A stretch of DNA of 64,000 bases from an uncultured Poribacteria bacterium (GTDB taxonomy: Bacteria > Poribacteria > WGA-4E > WGA-3G): positions 2,274,481 through 2,338,480 of the forward strand of contig OY282383.1 in NCBI GenBank assembly GCA_958295855.1, in the 5' to 3' direction. Of the stretch, positions 1 through 8,177 are shown in pieces (positions within the stretch are counted from its first letter, which is position 1; each line of letters opens with the position of its first letter). The notes below the pieces were generated by a model that had not been told where the DNA came from, made no database searches, and worked only from the letters and a program-made list of their open reading frames with translations. Position numbers and translations under genes: made by a program.

Positions 1-967
1 CCGAAACCGCTAACTGCTCCATCAATATATCATTTATGGAAACGGTTGGCACTTGAGCGGTGATGTGCCCCGTCAGGCTTTCATCCGGGTTACCCTTCGC
101 TTCCAATGTAATCTCTGCTGTGCCTCGGAGGGTGTGTTCGGAGTTTATAATTTTTTGTACATCTGCGGCATCAATTGTCAGCCTCATCTCCGTGTCCCAC
201 GTGCCTTGGCCCCAACTGCCGCTGAGTTTCAGAGCAGAGTTACCGGATTTAAACTGAAGTTCCGCCAATTCACCACCATGCGCGGATAAGAAAAACGAGC
301 CCGCAAACGGTTCAACCGGCACCTCTGTTCCCTCGAAGCCAAAACTGCCTTTATCAACAGAAAAGTTACCTGTATGAGCCCATGCATCTAACGAGCCGTT
401 CAATTCAACCTTAATACCGGGTATCTCAATTTTAAAGTTCCGCTGTGTATCCGTAAAGTAAAAGGCACCGTCAGTGATGGCAATATCGGCAACCGCAAAC
501 TCGAAGTCCGATGATTCTTGCGAAGACTCTCGAAGCACCTGTGTGAGGTTTATCTTTCCTGCCGCCTGGGGTGGTATTAACCCCTGCTTTGCATCCCCAC
601 CCGCCCGGTTCCAGCGTGCGTACACTTCCGGAGAATCGATCTCTAAGGCGGTGACAAGAAATTTGCGGCGGAGCAGGCCGAGCAAGTTGTATTTTAGTTT
701 AATGGCAGATGTCGAAATTACAGGTTCCTGAGTAGCTCGCTCGGAAATGGCGAATTTCTCAACGCGAACGCCTGTTAGGATATCGCCACTTAATTTGCCA
801 ACCGTAATGCTGTATTCCTGAGCCACTTGCTTTTGAAGGGCATTTACAAGTGGCTTCCGGAGATAATTCAAAAAAGCGTCTGAACGGATAAAAAGAAATC
901 CGCTGAAGCTACAGAGAAATATAAAGAGCAGGAGTATTATGAAGAACTTTTTTCGCACTTTTAACAT
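1..967 (-). CDS. AsmA/TamB-like membrane-anchored protein, N-terminal part
   Basis: Reading from an ATG at 967 on the minus strand, the frame stays open to the window edge (322 residues), so the C-terminus is outside. The start is a basic stretch (MLKVRKKFF) followed by one hydrophobic anchor of about 20 residues, then an AsmA/DUF490-style text in which residues near 50-70 read YSITVGKLSGDILTGVRVE, followed by beta-rich repeats. That is the usual start of TamB/AsmA-like proteins, which sit in the inner membrane and span the periplasm, helping outer-membrane protein or lipid transport. The family call comes from N-terminal architecture only; another large AsmA-superfamily protein is possible. 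A palindromic repeat is translated inside it (569-602). Confidence 0.6.
   Translation of the reverse strand, partial: MLKVRKKFFIILLLFIFLCSFSGFLFIRSDAFLNYLRKPLVNALQKQVAQEYSITVGKLSGDILTGVRVEKFAISERATQEPVISTSAIKLKYNLLGLLRRKFLVTALEIDSPEVYARWNRAGGDAKQGLIPPQAAGKINLTQVLRESSQESSDFEFAVADIAITDGAFYFTDTQRNFKIEIPGIKVELNGSLDAWAHTGNFSVDKGSFGFEGTEVPVEPFAGSFFLSAHGGELAELQFKSGNSALKLSGSWGQGTWDTEMRLTIDAADVQKIINSEHTLRGTAEITLEAKGNPDESLTGHITAQVPTVSINDILMEQLAVS
569..602. repeat. Nested palindrome translated inside the AsmA-like gene
   Basis: A copy of the window-wide palindrome: outer arms GGGTGG/CCACCC around an inner CCCCTGC/GCATCCCC core whose right arm has decayed. It keeps the reading frame of the host gene and is translated roughly as GGDAKQGLIPPQAAG. 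Confidence 0.75.
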
Positions 968-1017
968 TCCTTGCGGAGTACTGCAGTTTCCGCTGTAGTT
1001 TTCAATATGTTGTAAAT

Positions 1018-1164
1018 CTCGTCGGAGGTTTTTGATGTAATTTTTTGTCTATTACAAATCTCGTCGGAGGGATCTTATGTAAACCTTGCGTCAGAAACCT
1101 CCGACGACATCTATAGTGCATTGCTGTGCCTATCTTGCCTTCTCAATTCTCCGCAAGGAATGAC
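1018..1164. repeat. Spacer filled with B-type repeats (CTCCGACGAG ... CTCCGCAAGGAATG)
   Basis: The spacer between tlyA and the AsmA-like gene carries two short copies of CTCGTCGGAGG (near 1019 and 1060) and one longer B element (1089-1164) running from AAACCTCCGACGA to CTCCGCAAGGAATGACG. The same pair of end motifs recurs at 1569-1643, 26760-26880, 27571-27700 and 44331-44408. The element overlaps the tlyA stop codon. Confidence 0.7.
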
Positions 1165-2203
1165 GGAATGACGAAAATGCCGTGTCAACGACTTCGCTAA
1201 CGAATGTGGCGGTGTTTGTAGTTTTCCTGCTTTGCAGGGCAACTACCTCTCCCCCACGCGCCTTCATGTTATCAGGCAGGTTCGTCGTATCGCAATTCAT
1301 TACGCCAGGTATGCTTCCCTGCAAAGCAGGGTTACATACAAAATGAAACCAAAGCAGGTACTCAATGTTGCCGATGTCCCAATGGATGGGTGAATACGTT
1401 AACCCCATCACCGTAGCCCCCAGTTTCTGCGTGGCAAAGGCAATGAGATTGTCTATTGTCTGGATATGAACGTGTTTATCATGCACAACCCCGCCCTTCT
1501 TGACATGGGCTCGCCCTGCCTCAAACTGCGGCTTCATCAGTGCAATTATGTCAAAGTAGCAAGGGCTTTCGTCATTCCTTGCGGAGTAATCAGATGGCAG
1601 GACACATCGAGCACGACACTGTAGCTCTCGTCGGAGGTTTTTGCTGCCTTGACTTTGAACGTAGCGGCCCGGCTGTTCATGCGGGGTTGTGAGGAGATTC
1701 ACAACAACCGGCAGGACGCTTCGTAAAGAGATAAAGGAGACATCAATTACCGCAAGGGATATCGGGTGTTTAAACGCCTTGGGGGACATAAGCCGGATAT
1801 TCGTTTTCTCAATCGTCTGCACCTGTGGATGTGTACGGAGTTTCCACGCGAGTTGTCCGTAACCTACATCAACAGCATAGACAAATCCCGCACCGTGCTG
1901 GAGGAGGCAATCCGTGAAGCCGCCCGTTGACGCACCAACATCCAGCGCAACCCGATTTTGTACATCTACATTAAACAAACGTAGTGCCTTTTCAAGTTTC
2001 AACCCGCCCCGGCTCACATATTTTTGAGATGCATGAACGACAACTTTCGCGTCTTCAGGCACGCGATGCCCCGGCTTAATTTGCGAGTTGCCGTTAACGG
2101 TAACCGAGCCCGCGAGTATAAGACGTTTCGCCTGCTCACGGCTTTCTGCTAACCCGCGCTCTACCAGTAAGATGTCTATCCGTTGCTTTTTCGATCTTTT
2201 CAT
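1130..2203 (-). CDS. tlyA: TlyA-family rRNA methyltransferase / hemolysin A, with repeat-derived insert and tail
   Basis: Predicted 2'-O-methyltransferase acting on ribosomal RNA. The ATG at 2203 is chosen because the S4 RNA-binding domain begins there (residues 1-65, RIDILLVERGLAESREQA); upstream codons are repeat sequence. An FtsJ-type SAM site, DVGASTGGFTDCLL, lies at 88-101, VIDVSFISL at 152-160, and ALMKPQFEAG at 221-230. The protein is about 357 residues against 240-275 in the family. The excess has two visible causes: a B-type repeat translated in frame at about residues 172-218, between the VVNLL strand and the KPQFEAG motif, and a tail after the EYLLWF motif (from about 285) that runs through two palindromes before stopping. 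Whether the insert is tolerated is unknown; all recognised motifs are intact. Confidence 0.85.
   Translation of the reverse strand: MKRSKKQRIDILLVERGLAESREQAKRLILAGSVTVNGNSQIKPGHRVPEDAKVVVHASQKYVSRGGLKLEKALRLFNVDVQNRVALDVGASTGGFTDCLLQHGAGFVYAVDVGYGQLAWKLRTHPQVQTIEKTNIRLMSPKAFKHPISLAVIDVSFISLRSVLPVVVNLLTTPHEQPGRYVQSQGSKNLRRELQCRARCVLPSDYSARNDESPCYFDIIALMKPQFEAGRAHVKKGGVVHDKHVHIQTIDNLIAFATQKLGATVMGLTYSPIHWDIGNIEYLLWFHFVCNPALQGSIPGVMNCDTTNLPDNMKARGGEVVALQSRKTTNTATFVSEVVDTAFSSFRHSLRRIEKAR
1218..1339. repeat. Two nested palindromes in the tlyA 3' tail
   Basis: Copies at 1218-1246 (outer GTAGTT/AACTAC, inner CCTGC/GCAGG) and 1309-1339 (outer GTATG/CATAC, inner CCCTGC/GCAGGG). Both are read through as coding sequence and lengthen the TlyA C-terminus. 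Confidence 0.75.
1569..1643. repeat. B-type repeat inserted in frame in tlyA
   Basis: Runs from CGTCATTCCTTGCGGAG to CTCTCGTCGGAGG, the same end motifs as the intergenic B elements at 1089-1164 and 27571-27700. It lies between two conserved blocks of the methyltransferase and adds about 25-45 residues without breaking the frame. Confidence 0.75.
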
Positions 2204-2539
2204 CAATTTGCCAGCTTCCGATAAGGCAAGATTGGCATACGAATGCCTTTGCGCTATGGGTATTTTCCCCTGCTTTGCAGGGGCAGATACCACCTGCCGT
2301 TTTGTCCGTTGTCTAAAACTACATGCATTGGCTAAAGAGATTCGTGATGTTGTGTTTGTGGTTTCGGCACACGGAGTGTGCCTGCTACTATGTGGCTTCG
2401 GCACACGGAGTGTGCCTGCTACTATGTGGCTTCGGCACACGGAGTGTGCCTGCTACTATCGCTGCACTCAGCATAGACAAAAAATTGCATAAAAAGGCTC
2501 CGACGAGATTTTGAATGCGGTTAAGACTACAGAACGCAA
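2204..2539. repeat. Spacer between dxs and tlyA: palindrome, 3 x 34-bp tandem repeat, E-type repeat
   Basis: No gene seen. It holds a nested palindrome (2262-2294, GGTATT ... GATACC around CCCCTGCTTTGCAGGGG), three tandem 34-bp units starting at 2363, 2397 and 2431 that each contain GGCACACGGAGTGTGCC, a CTCGTCGGAGCC motif, and an E-type repeat that begins at the end of dxs. Open frames across it only reflect repeat translation. Confidence 0.75.
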
Positions 2540-4405
2540 TCAACGCACTAGGCATGGACAAAAATCCAAAGCAGCACGAACGATAGCCGGCGCGTCACAC
2601 TCGCACATTGCATAAAGCTGGGATGTATCGCCGTGTGCAATGAATTCATCCGGGATGCCGAGGGTTGTCACCTGCACATCAGTGATGCCATCAGCCGCCA
2701 AGGCCTCTAAAACCGCGCTGCCGAACCCACCCATCAGCACACCATCCTCCACCGTAATCACCTTGCCGATGCGTTGTGCAAGGGGCAGAATCAGTGCAGT
2801 ATCAAGCGGTTTCACAAATCTAGCATTGATAACCGACGCGGAAATGCCACTATCAGCCAACGTTTGTGCCGATTCAAGTGCCGGCTGAACCCGGTTTCCG
2901 ATAGCAATCACAAGTACATCATCGCCCTCTCTAACGATTTCGGCCTTCCCAATCGGCAGTGCTTTCGGTTTCTCCGCCATCTTGACACCCACCCCGTTCC
3001 CACGTGGGTATCGGAAGGCAATCGGGCCATTTTCATACACCAACGCCGTTTTTACCATGTGCTGTAATTCATCCTCATCTTTCGGTGCCATGACTACCAT
3101 ATTTGGCATGGAACGCAGATAAGCGAGATCGAAAACGCCGTGGTGCGTCGGCCCGTCTGCACCGACAAGCCCTGCGCGGTCGATGGCGAAGATAACTGGT
3201 AGGTTTTGGATACATACATCGTGAAGCACCTGGTCGTAACTCCGTTGGAGGAAGGTAGAATAGATGGCGGTTACAGGGCGCATCCCCTGCGTCGCGAGCC
3301 CCGCTGCGAAGGTAACCGCACACTGCTCTGCCAATCCGATGTCGAAGCATCGGCTCGGAAATGCATCCGCGAACTTGTCAAGCCCTGTGCCGCCGGGCAT
3401 CGCTGCAGTTACACCAACAATCCGAGAATCCTGCTTCGCCAATTCAATGAGTGTCCGGCTGAACACCCCCGTATAGGTAGCAATTGGCGGTTTCGGCTTC
3501 GTCGTTTTCCCTGTCTTCAGGTCGAAGGGGCCGCTCACGCTGTAGAATCCGACCGGATCGGCAACCGCAGGCGGGTAGCCTCGCCCCTTTTCGGTTACGA
3601 GATGAAGCAAGATAGGCCCCGACAAGTCGCGGATGCCAGTGAGGACAGGTACTAAGGCCCCGAGGTCGTTCCCATCAAGCGGTCCGAAGTAGCGAAAGCC
3701 GAATTCCTCAAACAGCGTACCCGGTTTCAACGCGCCTTCAATCTTACTCGCAATGTCCTTGGCATCAGACGAAATGAGGTTCATCAGCTCCTTCGCCCCT
3801 GAACGCAGAAAGTTGTAGTGCCGAGAGCTGGTGAGTTTGTGAAAGTGTTTTGAGAACGCCCCGACAGTCGCCGAAATAGACATCTGATTGTCGTTGAGGA
3901 TGACTACCATATCTTTTTTGAAGTCACCCGCTGTGTTTAGTGCTTCAAACGCCATGCCACCCGTTAGCCCGCCGTCTCCAATGATAGCCACAACTTTGTA
4001 GTTCTCATTGGTAACGTCACGGGCAGTGGCAATGCCCAATGCAGCGGCAATAGAGGTGCTTGAATGCCCCGCGCCGAAGACATCATATTCGCTCTCTGCC
4101 CTGCTCAGAAAGCCGCTGATGCCTCCGCTTTGGCGGAGCGTCGGAAACGCTTCTCTGCGGCCGGTGAGCAGTTTATGTGGATATGCTTGATGCCCGATGT
4201 CCCATATCAGCTTATCGCGCGGGGTATCAAAAACGGTGTGCAACGCTATTGCCAATTCGACAGTGCCGAAGTTGGGTGCAAAATGCCCAGGATGCTCGGA
4301 GAGGACGCTTAATAGATAGGCGCGCATCTCCTCTGCCAGTATTTTGAGTTCATCGAGCGCAAGTGTTTTCAGGTATGCAGGGTTGTCAATTTTTTCCAAG
4401 AACAT
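2540..4405 (-). CDS. dxs: 1-deoxy-D-xylulose-5-phosphate synthase
   Basis: Condenses pyruvate and glyceraldehyde 3-phosphate to DXP, the first step of the MEP isoprenoid pathway and a source for thiamine and pyridoxal. 621 residues, the usual length. The transketolase-like order is visible: IWDIGHQAYPHK at 67-78, the thiamine-diphosphate site IIGDGGLTGG at 141-150, and GADGPTHHGVFD in the pyrimidine-binding domain. The final residues (FCPCLVR) and the stop codon come from an E-type repeat that abuts the gene, so the native C-terminus has been replaced or extended. The dxr gene of the same pathway lies at 35495-36733. Confidence 0.95.
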   Translation of the reverse strand: MFLEKIDNPAYLKTLALDELKILAEEMRAYLLSVLSEHPGHFAPNFGTVELAIALHTVFDTPRDKLIWDIGHQAYPHKLLTGRREAFPTLRQSGGISGFLSRAESEYDVFGAGHSSTSIAAALGIATARDVTNENYKVVAIIGDGGLTGGMAFEALNTAGDFKKDMVVILNDNQMSISATVGAFSKHFHKLTSSRHYNFLRSGAKELMNLISSDAKDIASKIEGALKPGTLFEEFGFRYFGPLDGNDLGALVPVLTGIRDLSGPILLHLVTEKGRGYPPAVADPVGFYSVSGPFDLKTGKTTKPKPPIATYTGVFSRTLIELAKQDSRIVGVTAAMPGGTGLDKFADAFPSRCFDIGLAEQCAVTFAAGLATQGMRPVTAIYSTFLQRSYDQVLHDVCIQNLPVIFAIDRAGLVGADGPTHHGVFDLAYLRSMPNMVVMAPKDEDELQHMVKTALVYENGPIAFRYPRGNGVGVKMAEKPKALPIGKAEIVREGDDVLVIAIGNRVQPALESAQTLADSGISASVINARFVKPLDTALILPLAQRIGKVITVEDGVLMGGFGSAVLEALAADGITDVQVTTLGIPDEFIAHGDTSQLYAMCECDAPAIVRAALDFCPCLVR

Positions 4406-4645
4406 TTTTTCGTATTTTTCGTAAGGTGCAGTTTTTCGTCAATTTTCCGATTTTTAGACACGCATGTCTGCGTGTCTAAAGTTTGAGGTTGGCATGTGAT
4501 ATGGCACTGCGCTATGGGTAGTTGCCCCTGCTTTGCAGGGGTAGATACCACCTGCCGTTTCGGACAACGTCCGAAACTTGACGCAATGGCTAATTTTCTT
4601 TCGCCGGAGACCGGGCGCAGATAGCGGAGAACGGACAACTGACAA
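4406..4645. repeat. Spacer dxs-xseB with a nested palindrome
   Basis: No gene seen. A palindrome at about 4517-4551 (GGGTAGTTG / GATACCACC around CCCCTGCTTTGCAGGGG) sits inside a longer repeat that also contains TTTCGGACAACGTCCGAAA. The same longer text recurs near 6305-6375 and 35180-35245. Confidence 0.7.
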
Positions 4646-4879
4646 CTATTCAGGGATGTCCTGGGATGCCCCGGCTTGCTCGGTGCCATCCGTCTCATGA
4701 TTCAATTCCATCACATTGTGCACGCGAAGTTCTGCCTCCTCCAGCATCTTTCTGCATGAATTGGCTAAGTCTACACCTTCCTCAAAAATCTTGAGAGATT
4801 CTTCGAGAGACAATTCATTGCCCGCCTCCAACTGTTCAACAATCTGTGTCAATTTTGTCATTTTTTCTTCATAACTCAT
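4646..4879 (-). CDS. xseB: Exodeoxyribonuclease VII small subunit
   Basis: A 77-residue helical protein, typical for XseB. It reads MSYEEKMTKLTQIVEQLEAG, then LSLEESLKIFEEGVDLANSC, the family signature. It binds several-fold to XseA to form exonuclease VII, which degrades single-stranded DNA in repair. The start at 4879 gives an 11-bp overlap with the end of xseA, which argues for translational coupling; a longer frame starting upstream would run deep into xseA. Confidence 0.9.
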   Translation of the reverse strand: MSYEEKMTKLTQIVEQLEAGNELSLEESLKIFEEGVDLANSCRKMLEEAELRVHNVMELNHETDGTEQAGASQDIPE

Positions 4880-6122
4880 TTTGTTCGTTTCCTCCCGCTG
4901 TTCGTTCTTCAACTCGACATACCAGGGTGCCTTGTGAAAGCTGGAGCTCAATTCGCTCTCCGACTGAAACCTGCTCAGCGGTGGTGACTACCTGCCCGTC
5001 GGTTTTTCGACTGATGCTATACCCTCGCTTTAAAGTGGCTAAGGGGCTTAGCGCGTTCAAACGTTGTGCGAGCGTGTGAAGTTCGCGTTCGCTATCGGCG
5101 AGCCTGCGTTCCCCCGCCGCCCGGCAGGCTGCCTCCAGATTATCCACCGTTTGGTGAAGTTCACATAATGCATCTCTGCGCCGCGCTGGCGAGAGAAGCG
5201 TCTCAAGTGCCGCTAATTCAGTACCGAGGGTTTTGAGCCGCTGCGTTGCCATTCGGCGCAGCTGTCCATCAAATGCCCGCAACCGCATCAAAAGTTCACC
5301 CCGGTCGGGGACGATATGCTCAATCGCCGCGGAGGGCGTTGGAGCGCGGTGGTCGGCTACCAGATCGGAGATGGTGGAATCTGTTTCATGCCCGACAGCT
5401 GAGACAACCGGAATAGTGGCGTTAAAGATGGCACGCGCAACACTTTCTTCGTTAAACGGCCAGAGATCTTCAATGGAGCCGCCGCCCCGGCCGACAATCA
5501 ATACGTCTATATCCGAGCGCAGATTCATACGATGAATGGCGCGCACAATCTGCTGGGCCGCGCCAGCGCCTTGAACCAGTGTGGGATGCAGCAACAATTC
5601 CGCTAACGGATACCTTTTTTGAAGTTGTTGGCGGATGTCCTGAATTGCGGCACCTGTTGCCGATGTAACCACCCCGATTTTCTGGGGAAATCGCGGCAAC
5701 GGCTTTTTATGAATATTATCAAATAAGCCCTCGGCTGCGAGGCGCTGTTTCAATTCTTCAAAGGCCCTTTGCAGCGCGCCAACCCCAAGCGGTTCTACTG
5801 CCTCGACGACAATCCGATATTCACCTCGGGGAAAATAAATATTAATATTCCCTTGTACCAGCACTTCTTCGCCATCACGCGGTAAAAACGGAAGGCGGAC
5901 AGCCTTACTCCGAAAGAGGACACTACTGATTTGGCTTTTCGCATCTTTGAGTGTGAAATAGATATGTCCAGGCACAGATTGACTAAGATTTGAAACCTGC
6001 CCCTGCACCCATACATTTTGAAGGCGCGGCTGTTGTTGCATCACACGGGACGAGATATCGTTTATCTTACTGACGCTGTGGACAGTTCTAGGCATCGGTA
6101 TACTAGTTTGCATTCGTGTCAC
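4869..6122 (-). CDS. xseA: Exodeoxyribonuclease VII large subunit
   Basis: Catalytic subunit of exonuclease VII (417 residues). An N-terminal OB-fold (about 15-110, WVQGQVSNLSQSVPGHIYFT) is followed by the catalytic region with IGVVTSATGAAIQDI, the DVLIVGRGGGSIEDLWPFN block and AVGHETDSTISDLVADHRAPT, all signature motifs. It overlaps xseB by 11 bp. The C-terminus carries the usual coiled coil and the LSPLATLKRGYSI motif. Confidence 0.95.
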   Translation of the reverse strand: MTRMQTSIPMPRTVHSVSKINDISSRVMQQQPRLQNVWVQGQVSNLSQSVPGHIYFTLKDAKSQISSVLFRSKAVRLPFLPRDGEEVLVQGNINIYFPRGEYRIVVEAVEPLGVGALQRAFEELKQRLAAEGLFDNIHKKPLPRFPQKIGVVTSATGAAIQDIRQQLQKRYPLAELLLHPTLVQGAGAAQQIVRAIHRMNLRSDIDVLIVGRGGGSIEDLWPFNEESVARAIFNATIPVVSAVGHETDSTISDLVADHRAPTPSAAIEHIVPDRGELLMRLRAFDGQLRRMATQRLKTLGTELAALETLLSPARRRDALCELHQTVDNLEAACRAAGERRLADSERELHTLAQRLNALSPLATLKRGYSISRKTDGQVVTTAEQVSVGERIELQLSQGTLVCRVEERTAGGNEQNEL

Positions 6123-6156
6123 CTTATTACCACTCTTTTGACAATTTTATTAATTA

Positions 6157-6370
6157 GGTTTCTGCTCCGATTTTTCCAGGTGGTATTAACCCCTGCAAAG
6201 CAGGGGAAACCACATGCCAGTGTCCAAATCGGGTTTCTTGAGGAAGGGTAGGCACAAGGCACTACCCCTACAAGGTTGTTGTTAACTAATTAGCGAATGC
6301 GTTTAGTTTCGGACAACGGACGAAACGGCATGTGGTATCTACCCCTGCAAAGCAGGGGCAACTACCCATA
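6157..6370. repeat. Spacer xseA-ymdB: C-type repeat with a palindrome inside, plus two more repeats
   Basis: 6157-6240 is a C element whose ends are CTGCTCCGATTTTT and AATCGGGTTTCT (inverted arms) with a nested palindrome at 6181-6214. 6246-6273 is an F-type palindrome (GGGTAGGCACAAGGCACTACCCC). 6331-6370 is another nested palindrome next to a TTTCGGACAACGGACGAAA motif. No gene is seen. Confidence 0.75.
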
Positions 6371-6401
6371 GCGCAGAGGGGTTTCATGTGCCAATTTCAC
6401 T

Positions 6402-7217
6402 TTACCGAACGCCTGGCGAATTGATAAAAAGCCTCTCAATGCTGACTGCCATCCCCGTTTCATCGTCCAATTCAACTTCAACAGCACAGAGTTTGACATC
6501 GCCTTTGGCGACAACAAAGCGCGCCGGCATCATCGTCAAAAACCGATCAAGCACCTGCTCTTTTCTGCTGCCGATCACGGAATCATAAGGGCCTGTCATC
6601 CCCACATCCGTAATGTAAGCGGTGCCTTGCGGCAGGACGCGCTCATCCGCAGTCTGCACATGCGTGTGTGTGCCAATCACTGCACCTACCCTGCCATCCG
6701 CATACCAGCCCATCGCAATCTTCTCCGAAGTTGCCTCCGCATGAAAATCAAGAAGGACATGCGGAGTCACCGCTTTCACTTCGGGTAAAATCGCATCCAA
6801 CGCATGAAACGGATTCGTGTATCTATTCATGAATACCTGCCCAGCGAGATTGATGACAGCAAGCTCGGTTTGGCCATCAACGGATGTAACGATGGTAGTA
6901 CCGCGTCCAGGCACTTCTGCAGGATAGTTTGCAGGCCGAATCAGCTGCGGTGTTGTGTCAATAAAGTCAAAAATCTCTTTCTGATCCCAGACATGGTTCC
7001 CGGTCGTAATTGCAGAAACGCCTGATGCCAATAGCTGATCGACTATTTCAAACGTCACTCCTTTGCCACCCGCAGCGTTTTCTGCGTTGGCAACGATGAA
7101 ATCATACGGGCTGCCGTCCGGGAATAGACCCAAACTCTCTTTAAGTTCTTTCAGAAATTGGACTACCGCACTTCTCCCTGGATTGCCGACTATATCTCCT
7201 ATGAACAAAATTTTCAT
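6402..7217 (-). CDS. ymdB: YmdB/TIGR00282-type metallophosphoesterase
   Basis: 271 residues, the normal length. It begins MKILFIGDIVGNPGRSAV, followed by FIVANAENAAGGKG, SAITTGNHVWD, and near the C-terminus IGTHTHVQTADERVLP and YITDVGMTGPYDSVIG, which together supply the dinuclear metal ligands. Family members are cytoplasmic phosphodiesterases with 2',3'-cAMP activity. The start at 7217 is where homology begins; upstream in-frame codons are an E-type repeat. Confidence 0.9.
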   Translation of the reverse strand: MKILFIGDIVGNPGRSAVVQFLKELKESLGLFPDGSPYDFIVANAENAAGGKGVTFEIVDQLLASGVSAITTGNHVWDQKEIFDFIDTTPQLIRPANYPAEVPGRGTTIVTSVDGQTELAVINLAGQVFMNRYTNPFHALDAILPEVKAVTPHVLLDFHAEATSEKIAMGWYADGRVGAVIGTHTHVQTADERVLPQGTAYITDVGMTGPYDSVIGSRKEQVLDRFLTMMPARFVVAKGDVKLCAVEVELDDETGMAVSIERLFINSPGVR

Positions 7218-7230
7218 TTTTTTTATTTTT

Positions 7231-7305
7231 TTATGTATGCCTAGTGCGTTGACTGCGTTCTGTAGTGGTAAGGGTAGGCACAAGGAAACCCTACCCCTAC
7301 ACTCC
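7231..7305. repeat. E-type and F-type repeats between ymdB and pyrE
   Basis: ATGCCTAGTGCGTTGACTGCG (E type, about 7234-7266) is followed by an F-type palindrome GGGTAGGCACAAGG ... CCCTACCCCTAC (7270-7300). Confidence 0.7.
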
Positions 7306-7335
7306 GTTGAAACTGTTGTACTCCGCAAGGTATAA

Positions 7336-7869
7336 TTAAAAAGTTAATTCTGTTGGTGTGAAAAGGGATGCATAAGTACACCCGAGCGCATTAATTTTCG
7401 CTTCACCCCCCGATTGCCGGTCAATCACAGAGACAACATGCTCAACCTTCAACCCCGCCTCGCGCATCTGTTCAATAGACATACAAACCTGCCCTGCCGT
7501 GGTAACCACATCCTCTACGACGACAACAGTGCTGCCTTTCTCGACTCCGCCCTCTATTAGGTTACAAGTGCCGTAAGTTTTTGCCTCCTTGCGAACATAA
7601 AAGCATGGATATCCTGTTTGTAGGGAGAGCGCAGTCGCAAGCGGAATACCCCCTAGCTCCAAACCGGCGAAACCCCCAAAATTTGGATGCTCCATCTGGC
7701 TAACACATAACTGCCTTAACTCCTTTGCAATCGCTGAGAGCAGGACAGGGTTGCTCACAAACCGGTATTTATCCCAATAAAAGGAACTCGTCATGCCAGA
7801 ACGGAGTTTGAATTCCCCCGTGAGATAGGAAACGGCACGTATCTCTCTCGCCAATTCTGTTTTTGTCAT
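7336..7869 (-). CDS. pyrE: Orotate phosphoribosyltransferase
   Basis: Adds phosphoribose to orotate in pyrimidine synthesis. 177 residues from the ATG at 7869. Family blocks: FKLRSGMTSSFYWDKYRF near 20-37, FAGLELGGIPLATALS (orotate side), FYVRKEAKTYG, and the PRPP loop VVVVEDVVTTAGQV. The upstream in-frame codons belong to an E-type repeat and are excluded. Confidence 0.93.
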   Translation of the reverse strand: MTKTELAREIRAVSYLTGEFKLRSGMTSSFYWDKYRFVSNPVLLSAIAKELRQLCVSQMEHPNFGGFAGLELGGIPLATALSLQTGYPCFYVRKEAKTYGTCNLIEGGVEKGSTVVVVEDVVTTAGQVCMSIEQMREAGLKVEHVVSVIDRQSGGEAKINALGCTYASLFTPTELTF

Positions 7870-7870
7870 T

Positions 7871-8177
7871 TTGTCTATGCCTAGTGCGTTGATTGCGTTC
7901 TGTAGTTTTAACTGCATTGAAAATCTCGTCGGAGCCTTTTTATGCAATTTTTTGTCTATACCTAGTGCAGGGTAGGCACAAGGCTTTTTTGTCTATGCCT
8001 AGTGCCTTCACCGCGTTATGTAGTTTTAACTGCATTGAAAATCTCGTCGGAGCCTTTTTATGCAATTTTTTGTCTATACCTAGTGCAGGGTAGCCACAAG
8101 GCACTACCCCTACGTTTTTTTCTATGCCTACCCTTAAGACTACAGAATGCAGTCAGCACACTAGGCATGGACAAAAA
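7871..8177. repeat. 118-bp tandem duplication between E-type repeats
   Basis: TTGTCTATGCCTAGTGC occurs at 7871 and again at 7989, and the following ~110 bp (including CTCGTCGGAGCC, TTTTTATGCAATTTTTTGTC and the left half of an F-type repeat) is nearly identical in both copies: a tandem duplication with a period of 118 bp. A third E element in opposite orientation (8134-8176) ends at the selD stop codon, so the block is bounded by inverted E elements. Confidence 0.8.

Noticed and set aside
2204..2514. Plus-strand and minus-strand open frames over the 34-bp tandem repeats
   Set aside because: Their translation is three copies of the same repeat peptide; no independent coding signal.
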